Positions 6,847 to 16,182 of a DNA stretch of 64,000 bases are shown here, piece by piece. The notes under the pieces are model-generated. The model made no database searches, was not told the DNA's origin, and saw only the letters and a list, made by a program, of their open reading frames with translations. Position 1 is the first letter of the stretch, and the number at the start of each line of letters is the position of its first letter. This DNA comes from Flavobacteriales bacterium. GTDB taxonomy: Bacteria > Bacteroidota > Bacteroidia > Flavobacteriales_E > Vicingaceae. The stretch is taken from NCBI GenBank assembly GCA_020435335.1, contig JAGQZT010000096.1, positions 1-64,000 on the forward strand, in the 5' to 3' direction. The position numbers and the translations under genes were made by a program.

Positions 6847-9042
6847 TCATAACCTAACTCCAATAACACACACATCATCGACCTGATCGAGATCACCACG
6901 CCAATCCTCGAAAGCCTGATCGAGCATCTTCTTTTGTTGATCCATCGGCCTGGAAACAACTTCAAGCAGCAATTTCCTGAAAGGTTCGTGTTTAAACTTC
7001 TTACCCGAGGGACCCCCAAACTGATCCACAAAACCATCGGTAAAGATATAGATGGTATCGCCGGGAAAGACCTCCATGGCATGTGTGGTATAAGGCTGCG
7101 GATCCAAATGTTTGCCGATCGGCTGTTTATCGGGTTTGATCTCGTAAAGCAAATAGTTATCAGTAGTCAGCGATAAGTACTGTTCTTGCTCCTCAACGGG
7201 GTTTGCCGACTCCTTGTTTCTGATGATCCACAAGGGATTGTTGGCTCCGGCGTACTCCAGAGTTATTTGTGGCCTCTTGTTTGTTGTTTGTGTTTTCAAA
7301 CTGCATAATGCGATATCCATCCCGTCTTTTACATCTTCTTCGCTCTTTTCGAATTCCTGAACCACGATCTCCCGGGTCTTATCCAAAATCCTACCCGGAT
7401 CGAATAATCCATGCTCCCGAACACTCCGGTTCAATCCATTATTACAAACCACACTAACCATGGCACCCGGCACACCGTGACCGGTACAATCGGCTGCGGC
7501 GAAGAGAATGAGTATAGCGTGTTGGGTGTCGGGATTTGTGTTTTGAGTATTGGGGTTTGTGTTTTGAGTATTGGGATTTAAAGCCCCATCACCCATCACA
7601 TGTTGCTCATCACTCTTACGTGTTTCCATCCAGTAAAAATCTCCTGCTACAATGTCCTTCGGTTTGTAAAGAATAAAGGAGTCCGGCAAATACTCTTTAA
7701 CGTGCTTATCGGGCGGAAGAATTGCATTCTGAATCCGTTTGGCATACTGAATACTATCCGTAATCTCCTTGTTCTTTTCCTCAACTTCCTTCTTTTGTTC
7801 ATTAATGAGCAGGTTATCCCGCTTCTTTTGCTGATACCCTTTAATCACAATAAGAATCAGGATCAGCATCAACACCAATCCTCCGATGAGCGCATACTTT
7901 TGAGTCTGCTCCTGCTTAATCGTCGCCATTTGCTCCTTGATCTTCAGGTCTTTTACCGCTTGAACCTGAGCATCTTCCAAACTGTCTTTCAACGCCAGCT
8001 TTTCATATTCGTAACGCATTTCCTGCTCCACCAGCGATTTTTCAGCTTCCTGATTTCGGATAGAATCACGCATTTTAATAAAAAACTCGTAATGCTCCCA
8101 ACCCTCTTTGTAACGGCCTTCTTTTTTGGCCACATCGCTCAAAATCTTGGACGCATTACTCATGGGTGACGGAAACCCTAATTCTTTGGACAACCCCAGG
8201 GATTTTTCAGCATATTGCTTAGCCTGTTTCTTATCACCCTGCATCAGCGCAATTTCACCCAGGTTGTTGTATGAATGAACAATCCCTTCTTTGTCAGCAA
8301 TCTCCTCCTGAATGGCAAGCGCGCCCTGATGAAATGCCAAAGCCTTATCGATCTCTCCCTGCCGTTGGTATATCACCCCAAGACTACGGGATGTGGAGGC
8401 GACTCCCCGCTTATCTTCAAGCTCTTCATAGATTTTAAGCGACCGGTTCAGATAAACCAAAGCCATCGGGATGTTTTTCTGGCTTTCATAAATAAAGGCC
8501 AGGTTATTCAAAGAGTTGGCAATTCCTTTCCGGTCCCCTATTTTTTCCCTGATCTTCAAAGCCTTGTGATAATACTGCAAGGCCTTCTTCAGATTCTCCT
8601 GCTCATGATAGATGAGCCCGATGTTATTAGACGCCCGGGCAATCCCTTTCTCCTGATCCAGCTTCTCATAGAGCCTGAGCGACAAATGAAAATACTTCAG
8701 GGCATTAGCCACATCACCTTGATTGTTATAAATAAATCCGGTGTTGTTATACGTGTTGGCCAACGCAAACTCAAGCGTATTCTTCTCTTTTTCCGAGAGT
8801 TGTTCTTTGGCCAGGATGCTGATACAATCTTTGGAAATACTATCCCAATAACTCACCCGGAAAATCCAACCGGTCTCACCGATCATGAAACGCAGGTTGA
8901 TCCTGGCCGTGTCCGATTTAGCCCTGGAAAGTAATTCCTTCAACGAATCGATTTCCTGTTGTTGCTCCGGAGCATACTGAGCCTCAGCCCCTAAAAACAT
9001 AAAGAGGAATACGAGAACAACGATATGGTTGATCCATTTCAC
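6847..9042 (-). CDS. TPR sensor protein with SpoIIE/PP2C-type phosphatase domain
   Basis: 731 residues from the GTG at 9042, which begins a good signal peptide (VKWINHIVVLVFLFMFLGAEAQ, split over the membrane). The frame also opens at a TTG at 9090, but that overlaps the upstream gene. Positions below count from that longer form: TPR repeats at about 105-340, membrane helix 399-417, coiled coil to 455, SpoIIE phosphatase 460-747 with GDFYW, AADCTGHGVPGAM and a final DDVCVIGV. It probably dephosphorylates a serine on an anti-anti-sigma-type or similar partner in response to a periplasmic signal. A 21-base repeat tract encoding NTQNTNP units interrupts the domain at about 505-523. Confidence 0.88.
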   Translation of the reverse strand: MKWINHIVVLVFLFMFLGAEAQYAPEQQQEIDSLKELLSRAKSDTARINLRFMIGETGWIFRVSYWDSISKDCISILAKEQLSEKEKNTLEFALANTYNNTGFIYNNQGDVANALKYFHLSLRLYEKLDQEKGIARASNNIGLIYHEQENLKKALQYYHKALKIREKIGDRKGIANSLNNLAFIYESQKNIPMALVYLNRSLKIYEELEDKRGVASTSRSLGVIYQRQGEIDKALAFHQGALAIQEEIADKEGIVHSYNNLGEIALMQGDKKQAKQYAEKSLGLSKELGFPSPMSNASKILSDVAKKEGRYKEGWEHYEFFIKMRDSIRNQEAEKSLVEQEMRYEYEKLALKDSLEDAQVQAVKDLKIKEQMATIKQEQTQKYALIGGLVLMLILILIVIKGYQQKKRDNLLINEQKKEVEEKNKEITDSIQYAKRIQNAILPPDKHVKEYLPDSFILYKPKDIVAGDFYWMETRKSDEQHVMGDGALNPNTQNTNPNTQNTNPDTQHAILILFAAADCTGHGVPGAMVSVVCNNGLNRSVREHGLFDPGRILDKTREIVVQEFEKSEEDVKDGMDIALCSLKTQTTNKRPQITLEYAGANNPLWIIRNKESANPVEEQEQYLSLTTDNYLLYEIKPDKQPIGKHLDPQPYTTHAMEVFPGDTIYIFTDGFVDQFGGPSGKKFKHEPFRKLLLEVVSRPMDQQKKMLDQAFEDWRGDLDQVDDVCVIGVRL
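7520..7576. repeat. 21-base tandem repeat inside the SpoIIE phosphatase gene
   Basis: Two nearly identical 21-base units (7535-7555 and 7556-7576, differing at the last base) with a third decayed copy at about 7520-7534. The length is a multiple of three, so copy-number change keeps the frame and adds or removes a heptapeptide (NTQNTNP on the coding strand). Confidence 0.85.
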
Positions 9043-9065
9043 CCTAGAAAGGTATGAATAATTAT

Positions 9066-10028
9066 CTAGATTCTGATTTTGTAGCCACAATCAAAATGCC
9101 CTTTCGGACACTCCTTTTTTCCGTGCAAACCACATGGCCGGCAATCCAACCGCTCTTGCACCTCAACAATGGTGGCATTATCCGACAACGGTGTGAACCC
9201 GAACGCAGGTATCGTAGAGCAAAAATAGGCAGTTACAGGAGCATTTACGGCGGAAGCGATGTGCAAAGGAGCCGAGTCGTTCACGTAGTTCATCGAAGCC
9301 GTCTGCATCAAGGCTGCCGATTCCAGAAAGGAAAGCTTTCCGGACAGGTTTTCGACTTTTTTGTGTTTTGACGCTGCTTTTATGGCTTCACATGCCGCAG
9401 CATCAGCTGGTCCTCCGAGTAGATAAACCGCTGTCCGGTCGTCCATTTTATCGATCAGTTTCACCCACTGTTCCCGTGGCAATTGCTTGGTAAACCAAAC
9501 CGAAGTTGGTGCCATGCAAACATATTTCCCCGACTTATAGTCCGAAACCTTTTCATAATCCTGATTACTCGGATAAAGCCTCGGTTTTGCAGCATCATTG
9601 TCGGTCAGATGCGCGATCAGCTGCTGATTCCGTTGCACCTCATGGGTTCCGTCCCCAATAACATGCGGAATCTTTTTTGTGAAAGAAAAAGACAACGGAT
9701 TCTTCTTGAAACCCAGTTTTTCTTTAGCTCCCGAGAAGGCCGTGATCAATCCGCTGGAGCTGAACCGGTGGAGGTTCACCACAACATCATATTGTTCATG
9801 CTTCACCGTTCTGCTCAGGCTTTTCAGGTTATCATATTTCTTCGATTTCTTATCCCAGATCAGCACCTCTTCGATATGAGGATTGTTTATCAGCAACGAT
9901 TCATTGCCCTTTCGCAAAAGGAAATCAATGCGGGATTCGGGGTAGTAGTCCTTCAGTTTCTCCACAACGGCTGTTGCCAGGATCACATCTCCGATAAAGG
10001 CAGTCTGTATGACCAGGAACTTCTTCAA
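9066..10028 (-). CDS. Glycosyltransferase family 9 (heptosyltransferase-like)
   Basis: 320 residues. The N-terminus KKFLVIQTAFIGDVILATAVVEKLK and the central MAPTSVWFTKQLPREQW and VNDSAPLHIASAVNAPVTAYF are the typical ADP-heptose:LPS heptosyltransferase (GT9) landmarks. Such enzymes add heptose or a related sugar to the lipopolysaccharide inner core at the cytoplasmic face of the inner membrane. The C-terminus is cysteine-rich (CRPCGLHGKKECPKGHFDCG), as in many Bacteroidota members. It begins directly after the TPR gene (adjacent stop and start) in an envelope operon. The exact donor and acceptor cannot be told from sequence. Confidence 0.9.
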   Translation of the reverse strand: MKKFLVIQTAFIGDVILATAVVEKLKDYYPESRIDFLLRKGNESLLINNPHIEEVLIWDKKSKKYDNLKSLSRTVKHEQYDVVVNLHRFSSSGLITAFSGAKEKLGFKKNPLSFSFTKKIPHVIGDGTHEVQRNQQLIAHLTDNDAAKPRLYPSNQDYEKVSDYKSGKYVCMAPTSVWFTKQLPREQWVKLIDKMDDRTAVYLLGGPADAAACEAIKAASKHKKVENLSGKLSFLESAALMQTASMNYVNDSAPLHIASAVNAPVTAYFCSTIPAFGFTPLSDNATIVEVQERLDCRPCGLHGKKECPKGHFDCGYKIRI

Positions 10029-10526
10029 TTAATCGAACAGGGATTTTTTCCGCTTACAGCGATCGATCGATTCGACAAATTTATCCATGGTCTTACTGTC
10101 GAGTGTTGCCCGGGCAGCGTCCTGAAAATAGGAGATCGCCTTATCATACTCTTCCAGCGCTTCGAACATGATGCCGTATTCGTTGTAGATCGTTGATTTG
10201 TTGATCCCTGAAACCTTCATCGCTTTTTCCAGCAACGTATTGAGATCATCCCAACGCTGCTCGGTCGACAACAGGATCGCATAATTATAATACACCGAAG
10301 GGTAATGCGGAGCCAACTCCAGGGCTTTCACATAATGCTCTTCGGCCTTCTGGAAATCCTGAAACTTGGTTTCGCACATCCATCCCAGGTGATTGTGAGC
10401 CTTACCGAAAGTCGGATTTTCTTTCAGGATGTTGTTCAGGGTTTCAAATGCGCGCTCAATGTAGCCGTCTTTGATGTCCAGATCGGCCAAATGAAACATG
10501 TCTTCTGATTTGATATTGATATCCAT
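10029..10526 (-). CDS. TPR-repeat protein
   Basis: 165 residues made almost wholly of tetratricopeptide repeats (AHNHLGWMCETKFQDFQKAEEHYVKAL; VYYNYAILLSTEQRWDDLNTLLEKAM; IYNEYGIMFEALEEYDKAISYFQDA). There is no signal peptide or membrane segment, so it is cytoplasmic. It lies ten bases after dapD and abuts the GT9 gene. It probably acts as a protein-interaction adaptor; its partner is unknown. Confidence 0.85.
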   Translation of the reverse strand: MDINIKSEDMFHLADLDIKDGYIERAFETLNNILKENPTFGKAHNHLGWMCETKFQDFQKAEEHYVKALELAPHYPSVYYNYAILLSTEQRWDDLNTLLEKAMKVSGINKSTIYNEYGIMFEALEEYDKAISYFQDAARATLDSKTMDKFVESIDRCKRKKSLFD

Positions 10527-10536
10527 ATTAAAATGA

Positions 10537-11352
10537 TTAAACAGCTACATCATATTCACGCAGCGCGTCGTTTAACGAAGTTTTCAGGTCGGTACTGGCC
10601 TTGCGTTTCCCGATAATCAAAGCACAGGAAACATTGTAATCGCCCGCCGGGAAAGATTTGGTATAGGACCCGGGAATCACCACAGACCGCTCAGGCACTT
10701 CTCCTCTGTACTCAACCGGTTCAGAACCACTCACATCAATGATTTTGGTCGATTTGGTGAGCACCACATTCGCTCCCAACACCGCTTCCTTACGGACACG
10801 GACTCCTTCCACCACAATACACCGGGAACCGACAAAACAATCATCTTCAATAATCACGGGAGCCGCCTGTAACGGTTCCAGAACACCTCCAATCCCCACA
10901 CCACCGCTCAGGTGTACGTTCTTTCCGATCTGTGCACACGAACCGACCGTTGCCCAGGTATCGACCATCGTTCCGGAATCTACATAGGCTCCGATATTCA
11001 CATACGAAGGCATCATGATGACACCCGGAGCCAGGAAAGCTCCATAACGGGATACCGCATGGGGAACGACCCGGACTCCCAGCTCCGCATAATTGGTTTT
11101 CAACTTCATCTTATCATGGAACTCGAACGGACCGATCTCAATGGTTTGCATTTTCTGAATCGGAAAATAAAGTACAACGGCTTTTTTAACCCATTCGTTC
11201 ACCTGCCATTGATCATCTTGAGGCTCAGCCACACGCAATTGGCCTTTGTCCAGCAGCTCAATAACTTCTTTTATCGCCCGCTGAACCTGATCATCTTTCA
11301 ATAATTCCCGGTTATCCCAGGCCTTTTCAATCGTTGTTCTTAAATCGTTCAT
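10537..11352 (-). CDS. dapD: 2,3,4,5-tetrahydropyridine-2,6-dicarboxylate N-succinyltransferase
   Basis: 271 residues, the usual DapD length. It transfers succinyl from succinyl-CoA to tetrahydrodipicolinate in the lysine / meso-diaminopimelate pathway, which feeds peptidoglycan. The N-terminal helical domain is followed by left-handed beta-helix hexapeptide repeats (VMMPSYVNIGAYVDSGTMVD, TWATVGSCAQIGKNVHLSGG, VIIEDDCFVGSRCIVVEGV). It sits between glycosyltransferase and TPR genes in a minus-strand operon, with one base between it and the upstream glycosyltransferase. Assignment is secure. Confidence 0.96.
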   Translation of the reverse strand: MNDLRTTIEKAWDNRELLKDDQVQRAIKEVIELLDKGQLRVAEPQDDQWQVNEWVKKAVVLYFPIQKMQTIEIGPFEFHDKMKLKTNYAELGVRVVPHAVSRYGAFLAPGVIMMPSYVNIGAYVDSGTMVDTWATVGSCAQIGKNVHLSGGVGIGGVLEPLQAAPVIIEDDCFVGSRCIVVEGVRVRKEAVLGANVVLTKSTKIIDVSGSEPVEYRGEVPERSVVIPGSYTKSFPAGDYNVSCALIIGKRKASTDLKTSLNDALREYDVAV

Positions 11353-11353
11353 G

Positions 11354-12523
11354 TTATGTTGATGTAATTACTTTTTCTAAAACGGAGGTACTTCCTTCCC
11401 AGGTATAATTTTCCTTCACAAAGTTGTACCCATTCAACGCAATGCTGTTGTAAAGTTCTTGATTCTGCAATAACTGCACAATATGATTGGCGTAATCTTT
11501 AGGATTTTCACCGATTAACACGCTTTTGTTAGGTTCCGCATGCAAGGCATTATTGGCCAGTCTGGACGTGATGCATGGCCGCTTCATGGCCATCGCCTCC
11601 AACAGTTTGTTCTGAAGTCCCGTTCCGATCTGCATCGGCGCCACAAACACTTTCGACTTGGCATAGTACTCCGAAATATCTTCGACCCAACCGGTAACAA
11701 TCACTTTGTCGGATCGTAATTTCTGCACCTTCGGACTCGGCTTTGCTCCTACAATGACCAGGTTGATATCAGGCAGCTTTTCCCAGGCCAGAGGCATGAT
11801 GTCGTTCACCAGGTAAACCACACTATCCACATTGGGAGGATAAGCCATGTTTCCTGTAAAGATCAGATCGAATTGTTTAGGGAGTTCTTTAAACTGATAG
11901 GTTCCATAGTCCACGCCGTTGGGCACCACCACCATACTGTCGTTCCTGATGTTTACGATCAGGTTTCTGTCCTGCTCGGAAATAATCGTCAGATGATCGA
12001 ACTCTTCGAAGATAAAATGTTCGTATCGCTTCAGCCTGGTGGTTTCGGTTTTCAGGAACCATTTCAGGTAAAACGGAGCTTCCTCCACCCGGCGTTCCAT
12101 TCCCCGGGCAAGGGCATCCATGTAATCGAGGGTTTTCGGTATTTTTTTCCAGTTACGAACGTATTCGGTTACCCGGATCAACTGGCAGTAAATGTGATCC
12201 GGCTTGTGCTTTTCGATAAGCTGATCGATCCTGCGATGTGCCTTTTTATTGTAAAAATAAGCCACCTGAATCGACTGCCCGGAAAACAAAAGACTCCTGA
12301 TCACATTCAGGTAGATCATAAACTTATACAGCCTAACCACCTCGATTTGAGCACAATACTCCGACAACTTATCAATGGAAGCCTGGTCGACTTTTTCGTC
12401 AGACAAGGCACACAGGATGATCTCGTGGTGTTTGGAAAGCTCCTTGATCTGGTGATAGGCACGCAGTTTATCTCCTTTTTCCAAAGGATAGGGAAACCTC
12501 GACAACAACACAAAAATCTTCAT
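11354..12523 (-). CDS. GT4-type glycosyltransferase
   Basis: 389 residues with two Rossmann-like halves. The N-terminal KIFVLLSRFPYPLEKGDKLR and the C-terminal PMQIGTGLQNKLLEAMAMKRPCI (nucleotide-sugar-binding E-x7-E region) are typical of family 4 glycosyltransferases, close to the group annotated in exopolysaccharide loci as TIGR03087-like. It would act at the cytoplasmic face of the inner membrane on an LPS or surface polysaccharide. It abuts another GT4 gene without a gap, so the two probably act in sequence. Donor and acceptor sugars are not predictable. Confidence 0.88.
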   Translation of the reverse strand: MKIFVLLSRFPYPLEKGDKLRAYHQIKELSKHHEIILCALSDEKVDQASIDKLSEYCAQIEVVRLYKFMIYLNVIRSLLFSGQSIQVAYFYNKKAHRRIDQLIEKHKPDHIYCQLIRVTEYVRNWKKIPKTLDYMDALARGMERRVEEAPFYLKWFLKTETTRLKRYEHFIFEEFDHLTIISEQDRNLIVNIRNDSMVVVPNGVDYGTYQFKELPKQFDLIFTGNMAYPPNVDSVVYLVNDIMPLAWEKLPDINLVIVGAKPSPKVQKLRSDKVIVTGWVEDISEYYAKSKVFVAPMQIGTGLQNKLLEAMAMKRPCITSRLANNALHAEPNKSVLIGENPKDYANHIVQLLQNQELYNSIALNGYNFVKENYTWEGSTSVLEKVITST

Positions 12524-13714
12524 TTAGTTCAATGCTTTGATATACTGCACCAAATTATTGACAATTCGTTGATTATCATAATTTGAAACGATTAATTCTC
12601 TGGCATTCCGGGCAATGCGCTCTTTCTCTTCAGGATGCTCCCACAAGTACCGGATCTGAGTCATGAATTCCTCTGCCGTATCGGCGATCAGGATATGCTC
12701 TCCATCTACAACATCGATTCCTTCTGCTGCAATGGATGTAGCCACCACCGTCTTCTGCAAAGCCATCGCCTCCACGATCTTGATCCGCATCCCGCTTCCC
12801 GCAAACAAAGGCACCAGCATCATATCGTGTGCATTCATGAACTCATTGGCTTCCTCTACTTCTCCGATTACATGCACCTGTTTTTGTTTTAAGCGCAACA
12901 GCTCTTCCGGCATGTTTCTTCCTGCCAAATAAAATCCCGCATTTTGAGAATCATCCTGCAGTCCGGGCCACACTTGTTTCAACAACCAGTTAATCCCGTT
13001 CAGGTTGGGCGACCAGTCCATGCTTCCGATATGAAAGCAACTGTTGGGATATTCAGCGGATTGGGGCTCATAGTTCGACACGTTGATTCCGAAAGGCACA
13101 ACAGTAACAGGCTTTGTGGCACCAAGCTCTTTCAGGAGATCCTGATCTTTCGAAGTAATCGCCGCAATGGCATCCACCCGGTTAATGATATCGGATTCAT
13201 ATTTCTTCAGGCGCGAAGACAGTAATCTGAGGTACGAGCGTTTAGGGCCTTTCTCCAGCATTGCATTGCGTTGCCAGATTTCAAACTCCACATTGTGAGC
13301 CCGGTAAAGAACCCGTGCTTCGGAATGTTTTCTGATTATTTCCAGATAAGGTGTAACGTAAAGACTTTCCAAAATAACGGCATCATAGACTGCAGCCTGA
13401 AGGGTTTGAGCAATTAACGCCTCAAATTCGGGCGCATCGAACCGTTCAATGTTGTAGGAATTTGAGGAGAACAGATTCAAAAAAGCGTCTTTCACTTTAA
13501 CCTGAGTATCGATAAAAACATGTTCAATCCCGGTCTTTTTCATGTAGGCTTCACCCATCAAATCAGGCTGAAACGGATGTTTTTGCGTAGCAAGGGTCAG
13601 TACTTTCACCTCGATTCCGGCCTGAATCAATCCTTGTGTGATGTTATTCATGGCTTTACAGCCTCCATCAACAGCAGGGATCGGTGGTTTGGAACAGATC
13701 TGCAACACTCTCAT
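12524..13714 (-). CDS. GT4-type glycosyltransferase
   Basis: 396 residues. It starts RVLQICSKPPIPAVDGGCKAMNNI, with the acceptor-side Gly-rich loop. A mid-protein VTVVPFGINVSNYEPQ and the C-terminal PLFAGSGMRIKIVEAMALQKTVVAT give the family 4 retaining glycosyltransferase pattern. Its ATG overlaps the stop of the LptF/G gene by one base, so it is in the same mRNA. With the next gene it probably extends an LPS core or other envelope glycan. Specificity unknown. Confidence 0.9.
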   Translation of the reverse strand: MRVLQICSKPPIPAVDGGCKAMNNITQGLIQAGIEVKVLTLATQKHPFQPDLMGEAYMKKTGIEHVFIDTQVKVKDAFLNLFSSNSYNIERFDAPEFEALIAQTLQAAVYDAVILESLYVTPYLEIIRKHSEARVLYRAHNVEFEIWQRNAMLEKGPKRSYLRLLSSRLKKYESDIINRVDAIAAITSKDQDLLKELGATKPVTVVPFGINVSNYEPQSAEYPNSCFHIGSMDWSPNLNGINWLLKQVWPGLQDDSQNAGFYLAGRNMPEELLRLKQKQVHVIGEVEEANEFMNAHDMMLVPLFAGSGMRIKIVEAMALQKTVVATSIAAEGIDVVDGEHILIADTAEEFMTQIRYLWEHPEEKERIARNARELIVSNYDNQRIVNNLVQYIKALN

Positions 13715-15150
13715 CAGGCGCTTGCTTTTCGTTTAAACAGTTTGACCAAGAAGGCTTTATAGGCTCCGAAATTGAACATCTCGGAATCGGTCGTTGCTTT
13801 GTAGGTAAAGAACATGCCAAGCGGCAATAACACAATGGTAGACAACCACATCCCGATGTATGGCGGCAGTACCAGCTCTTTCACCATATCCTCTCCGGTA
13901 ATGGAAAGCACCCAGAAAAACAGGAAGAAAATCACCGAAATCACGACAGGCATTCCTAATCCTCCTTTTTTTACAATGGCTCCCAAAGGTGCCCCGATCA
14001 GGAACATAATGAAACAGGCAAACGAAAAGGTAAACTTGCGATGCCATTCGATCTGCATCCGCGCAATGTCTTTGGTCCGGATCAGGGTTTCGGTCGCCGC
14101 GGAACCGGCACGACCTTTATTTACCCGGGCATTATTGAGTGCAATGTTGTAGATCTGATTCCAGTCCAGGGCTTTCTTTACCGTATTCGAGTCCGGTTTG
14201 ATCTCCTTAACATCGTCATAGCGGGCATGCTTTCCGGTATAAATCGTATCGTTGAACAGGAAGGAATTATTCATCAGTTTCACATAACCCTCCACAGCCT
14301 CATCGTATTCGCGCCGAAGGGTATCGGTCTTGTGGTCCAACTGTTTTAGATTAAAGAGGCGGTAATCGTGCTTAAAAGCATCCTCATCCGTCCTGTTGAA
14401 TTCGAACCCGGCCAGACTGATCCTGATCTCATTCTCTTCGAAAGAAAAGCGTGAAAGCGGATAGACCTTACTTCGGGTCGTCTCATTCTGATCGTGGTAA
14501 TCGGTTCCGTAGAACATCCGGATGGAAAAGTAGGATTGATCTTCCGCCATTTTCATGATGGCCGAATCGGCAATGGTCAGCTTACGGTTCCCGTCGTTGT
14601 TGGTGTGATCGTAGATCATCACATCCTTCAGCATTTCATCGCCATTATCCAGCCTGGTTTTATCCTTCACGCGGATCACATAGCCGTCGATCTGATTGTA
14701 GAAAACACCGGGAAGAATGTTCACCGCCGGTTTTTTACTCCGGATATCGTAAAGCAGGGAAAAGAACTTCAGGTTCGCCACAGGCATCACATAATTGGCA
14801 AACAAAAAAGCCGTAATGCAAAGTCCGACTATAAAAACGATCAGGGGACGCATCACCTTTTGCAGGGAAATCCCTGCCGCCTTGCAGGAAACCAACTCGA
14901 AATGCTCTCCCAAATTCCCGAAGGTCATTAGCGAAGCTAGCAATACCGAAAGCGGCAATGCCAGAGGAACCACATTCGCCGAAGAATACAACAGCAGTTC
15001 GGCGATAATGTACCATTCGATCCCCTTTCCGATCATCTCATCCACATACAACCAGATGAACTGCATCAGCAGCACAAATACGGCAATGAAGAAAGTCAGG
15101 ATAAAAGGACCTATGAACGACTTTAATATGAACTTGTCTAGCGTTTTCAA
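13714..15150 (-). CDS. LptF/LptG (YjgP/YjgQ) family LPS export permease
   Basis: 478 residues. Three N-terminal membrane helices (about 13-35, 57-80, 98-122), a large periplasmic jelly-roll-like middle region, and three C-terminal helices (about 370-450, including FSFACFIMFLIGAPLGAIVKKGG) define the family. LptF and LptG extract lipopolysaccharide from the inner membrane with the LptB ATPase. The middle region is somewhat long, as in other Bacteroidota copies. Which of the F or G roles it fills cannot be decided here. It is first in the envelope operon that includes glycosyltransferases, which supports an LPS role. Confidence 0.93.
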   Translation of the reverse strand: MKTLDKFILKSFIGPFILTFFIAVFVLLMQFIWLYVDEMIGKGIEWYIIAELLLYSSANVVPLALPLSVLLASLMTFGNLGEHFELVSCKAAGISLQKVMRPLIVFIVGLCITAFLFANYVMPVANLKFFSLLYDIRSKKPAVNILPGVFYNQIDGYVIRVKDKTRLDNGDEMLKDVMIYDHTNNDGNRKLTIADSAIMKMAEDQSYFSIRMFYGTDYHDQNETTRSKVYPLSRFSFEENEIRISLAGFEFNRTDEDAFKHDYRLFNLKQLDHKTDTLRREYDEAVEGYVKLMNNSFLFNDTIYTGKHARYDDVKEIKPDSNTVKKALDWNQIYNIALNNARVNKGRAGSAATETLIRTKDIARMQIEWHRKFTFSFACFIMFLIGAPLGAIVKKGGLGMPVVISVIFFLFFWVLSITGEDMVKELVLPPYIGMWLSTIVLLPLGMFFTYKATTDSEMFNFGAYKAFLVKLFKRKASA

Positions 15151-15167
15151 AACTGGTATTGTGCCAA

Positions 15168-15175
15168 CAAATATA
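15168..15175 (-). promoter_or_regulatory. Candidate -7 box for the lptF operon
   Basis: Minus-strand TATATTTG fits the Bacteroidota TAnnTTTG box and would place the transcript start about ten bases before the ATG at 15150. No clear TTG-type -33 box lies at the expected distance, so support is partial. Confidence 0.4.
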
Positions 15176-15228
15176 AAGAATAGCTGGTACTTGAAGCTTA
15201 ACGTCAGGGATAAGTTTATCGTATAAAA

Positions 15229-15253
15229 AAACGCTGCTAAATGAGCAGCGTTT
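15229..15253 (-). terminator. Rho-independent terminator after the acyl-CoA dehydrogenase gene
   Basis: Perfect 10-base stem (AAACGCTGCT / AGCAGCGTTT) with a 5-base loop, followed on the minus strand by a run of seven T. It ends the trxB-hydroxyacyl-CoA dehydrogenase unit and insulates the lptF operon. Confidence 0.9.
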
Positions 15254-15274
15254 CTATTTTAGTTTGGATCGATC

Positions 15275-16162
15275 TTATTTAAACTGACCGGCTACGACCA
15301 GGTCTTTCGTTCCGTGTGTCCAGGAATAGAATCCTTCTCCGGATTTCACCCCCATTTTACCGGCAGTAACCATGTTTACCAACAAAGGACATGGCGCGTA
15401 TTTCGGGTTTCCGAATCCTTCGTAAAGCACGTTCAGAATAGACAGGCAAACGTCCAGTCCGATGAAGTCGGCCAATTGCAACGGACCCATCGGATGAGCC
15501 ATACCCAGTTTCATGACCGTATCGATCTCTTCCACACCGGCTACACCTTCGTGCAGGGTAATGATCGCTTCATTGATCATCGGCATCAGAATACGGTTTG
15601 CTACGAATCCGGGGTAATCGTTCACCTCCACAGGTACTTTTCCTAATTTTTTAGACAACTCCATGATGGTATTGGTCACTTCGTCGGAAGTGGAATACCC
15701 ACGGATGATCTCGACCAGTTTCATCACCGGAACCGGGTTCATGAAGTGCATCCCGATCACTTTATCGGGGCGATTGGTTACCGCGGCAATCTTCGTGATG
15801 GAAATGGACGATGTATTGGATGCCAGAATCACGTTCTCGCTGGTGGCATCGTTGATGGATTTGAAGATCTTTAATTTCAGGTCTACATTTTCAGTGGCTG
15901 CTTCAACAACCAGATCAACGGAACCTACCCCCTGTGCCATATCGGTGAAGGTGGTAATGTTCCCTAAGGTTGCTGCTTTATCTGCTTCTGTGATTTTTTC
16001 TTTGGCGATCATCCTGTCGAGGTTCTTCCCGATGGTGGCAATGGCTCTGTCCAAAGCATCCTGGGAAATGTCGATCAGGTTGACGTTATATCCGGATTGA
16101 GCAAATACGTGGGCAATTCCGTTACCCATTGTTCCTGCTCCGATTACTGCTACGTTTTTCAT
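15275..16162 (-). CDS. 3-hydroxyacyl-CoA (3-hydroxybutyryl-CoA) dehydrogenase
   Basis: 295 residues, standard for the single-domain enzyme. It oxidises 3-hydroxybutyryl-CoA or related 3-hydroxyacyl-CoA with NAD(P). The N-terminal VIGAGTMGNGIAHVFAQSGY is the dinucleotide-binding loop. HFMNPVPVMKLVEIIRG holds the catalytic His, and the C-terminal dimer domain has NRILMPMINEAI and MAHPMGPLQLADFIGLD. It lies 20 bases after trxB in the same orientation and ends at a strong terminator. It may work in fatty-acid or butanoate metabolism; no partner enzymes are nearby. Confidence 0.94.
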   Translation of the reverse strand: MKNVAVIGAGTMGNGIAHVFAQSGYNVNLIDISQDALDRAIATIGKNLDRMIAKEKITEADKAATLGNITTFTDMAQGVGSVDLVVEAATENVDLKLKIFKSINDATSENVILASNTSSISITKIAAVTNRPDKVIGMHFMNPVPVMKLVEIIRGYSTSDEVTNTIMELSKKLGKVPVEVNDYPGFVANRILMPMINEAIITLHEGVAGVEEIDTVMKLGMAHPMGPLQLADFIGLDVCLSILNVLYEGFGNPKYAPCPLLVNMVTAGKMGVKSGEGFYSWTHGTKDLVVAGQFK

Positions 16163-16182
16163 GTATTTAGTTTAGTGAGTTA

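Noticed and set aside
6656-6886. Open frame on the plus strand in the intergenic region
   Set aside because: It overlaps the end of the SpoIIE phosphatase gene, lacks any recognisable motif and has the composition of non-coding AT-rich DNA.
7520-7576. CRISPR-like tandem repeat in the phosphatase gene
   Set aside because: Units are directly joined without spacers, in frame and coding; it is a short coding minisatellite.
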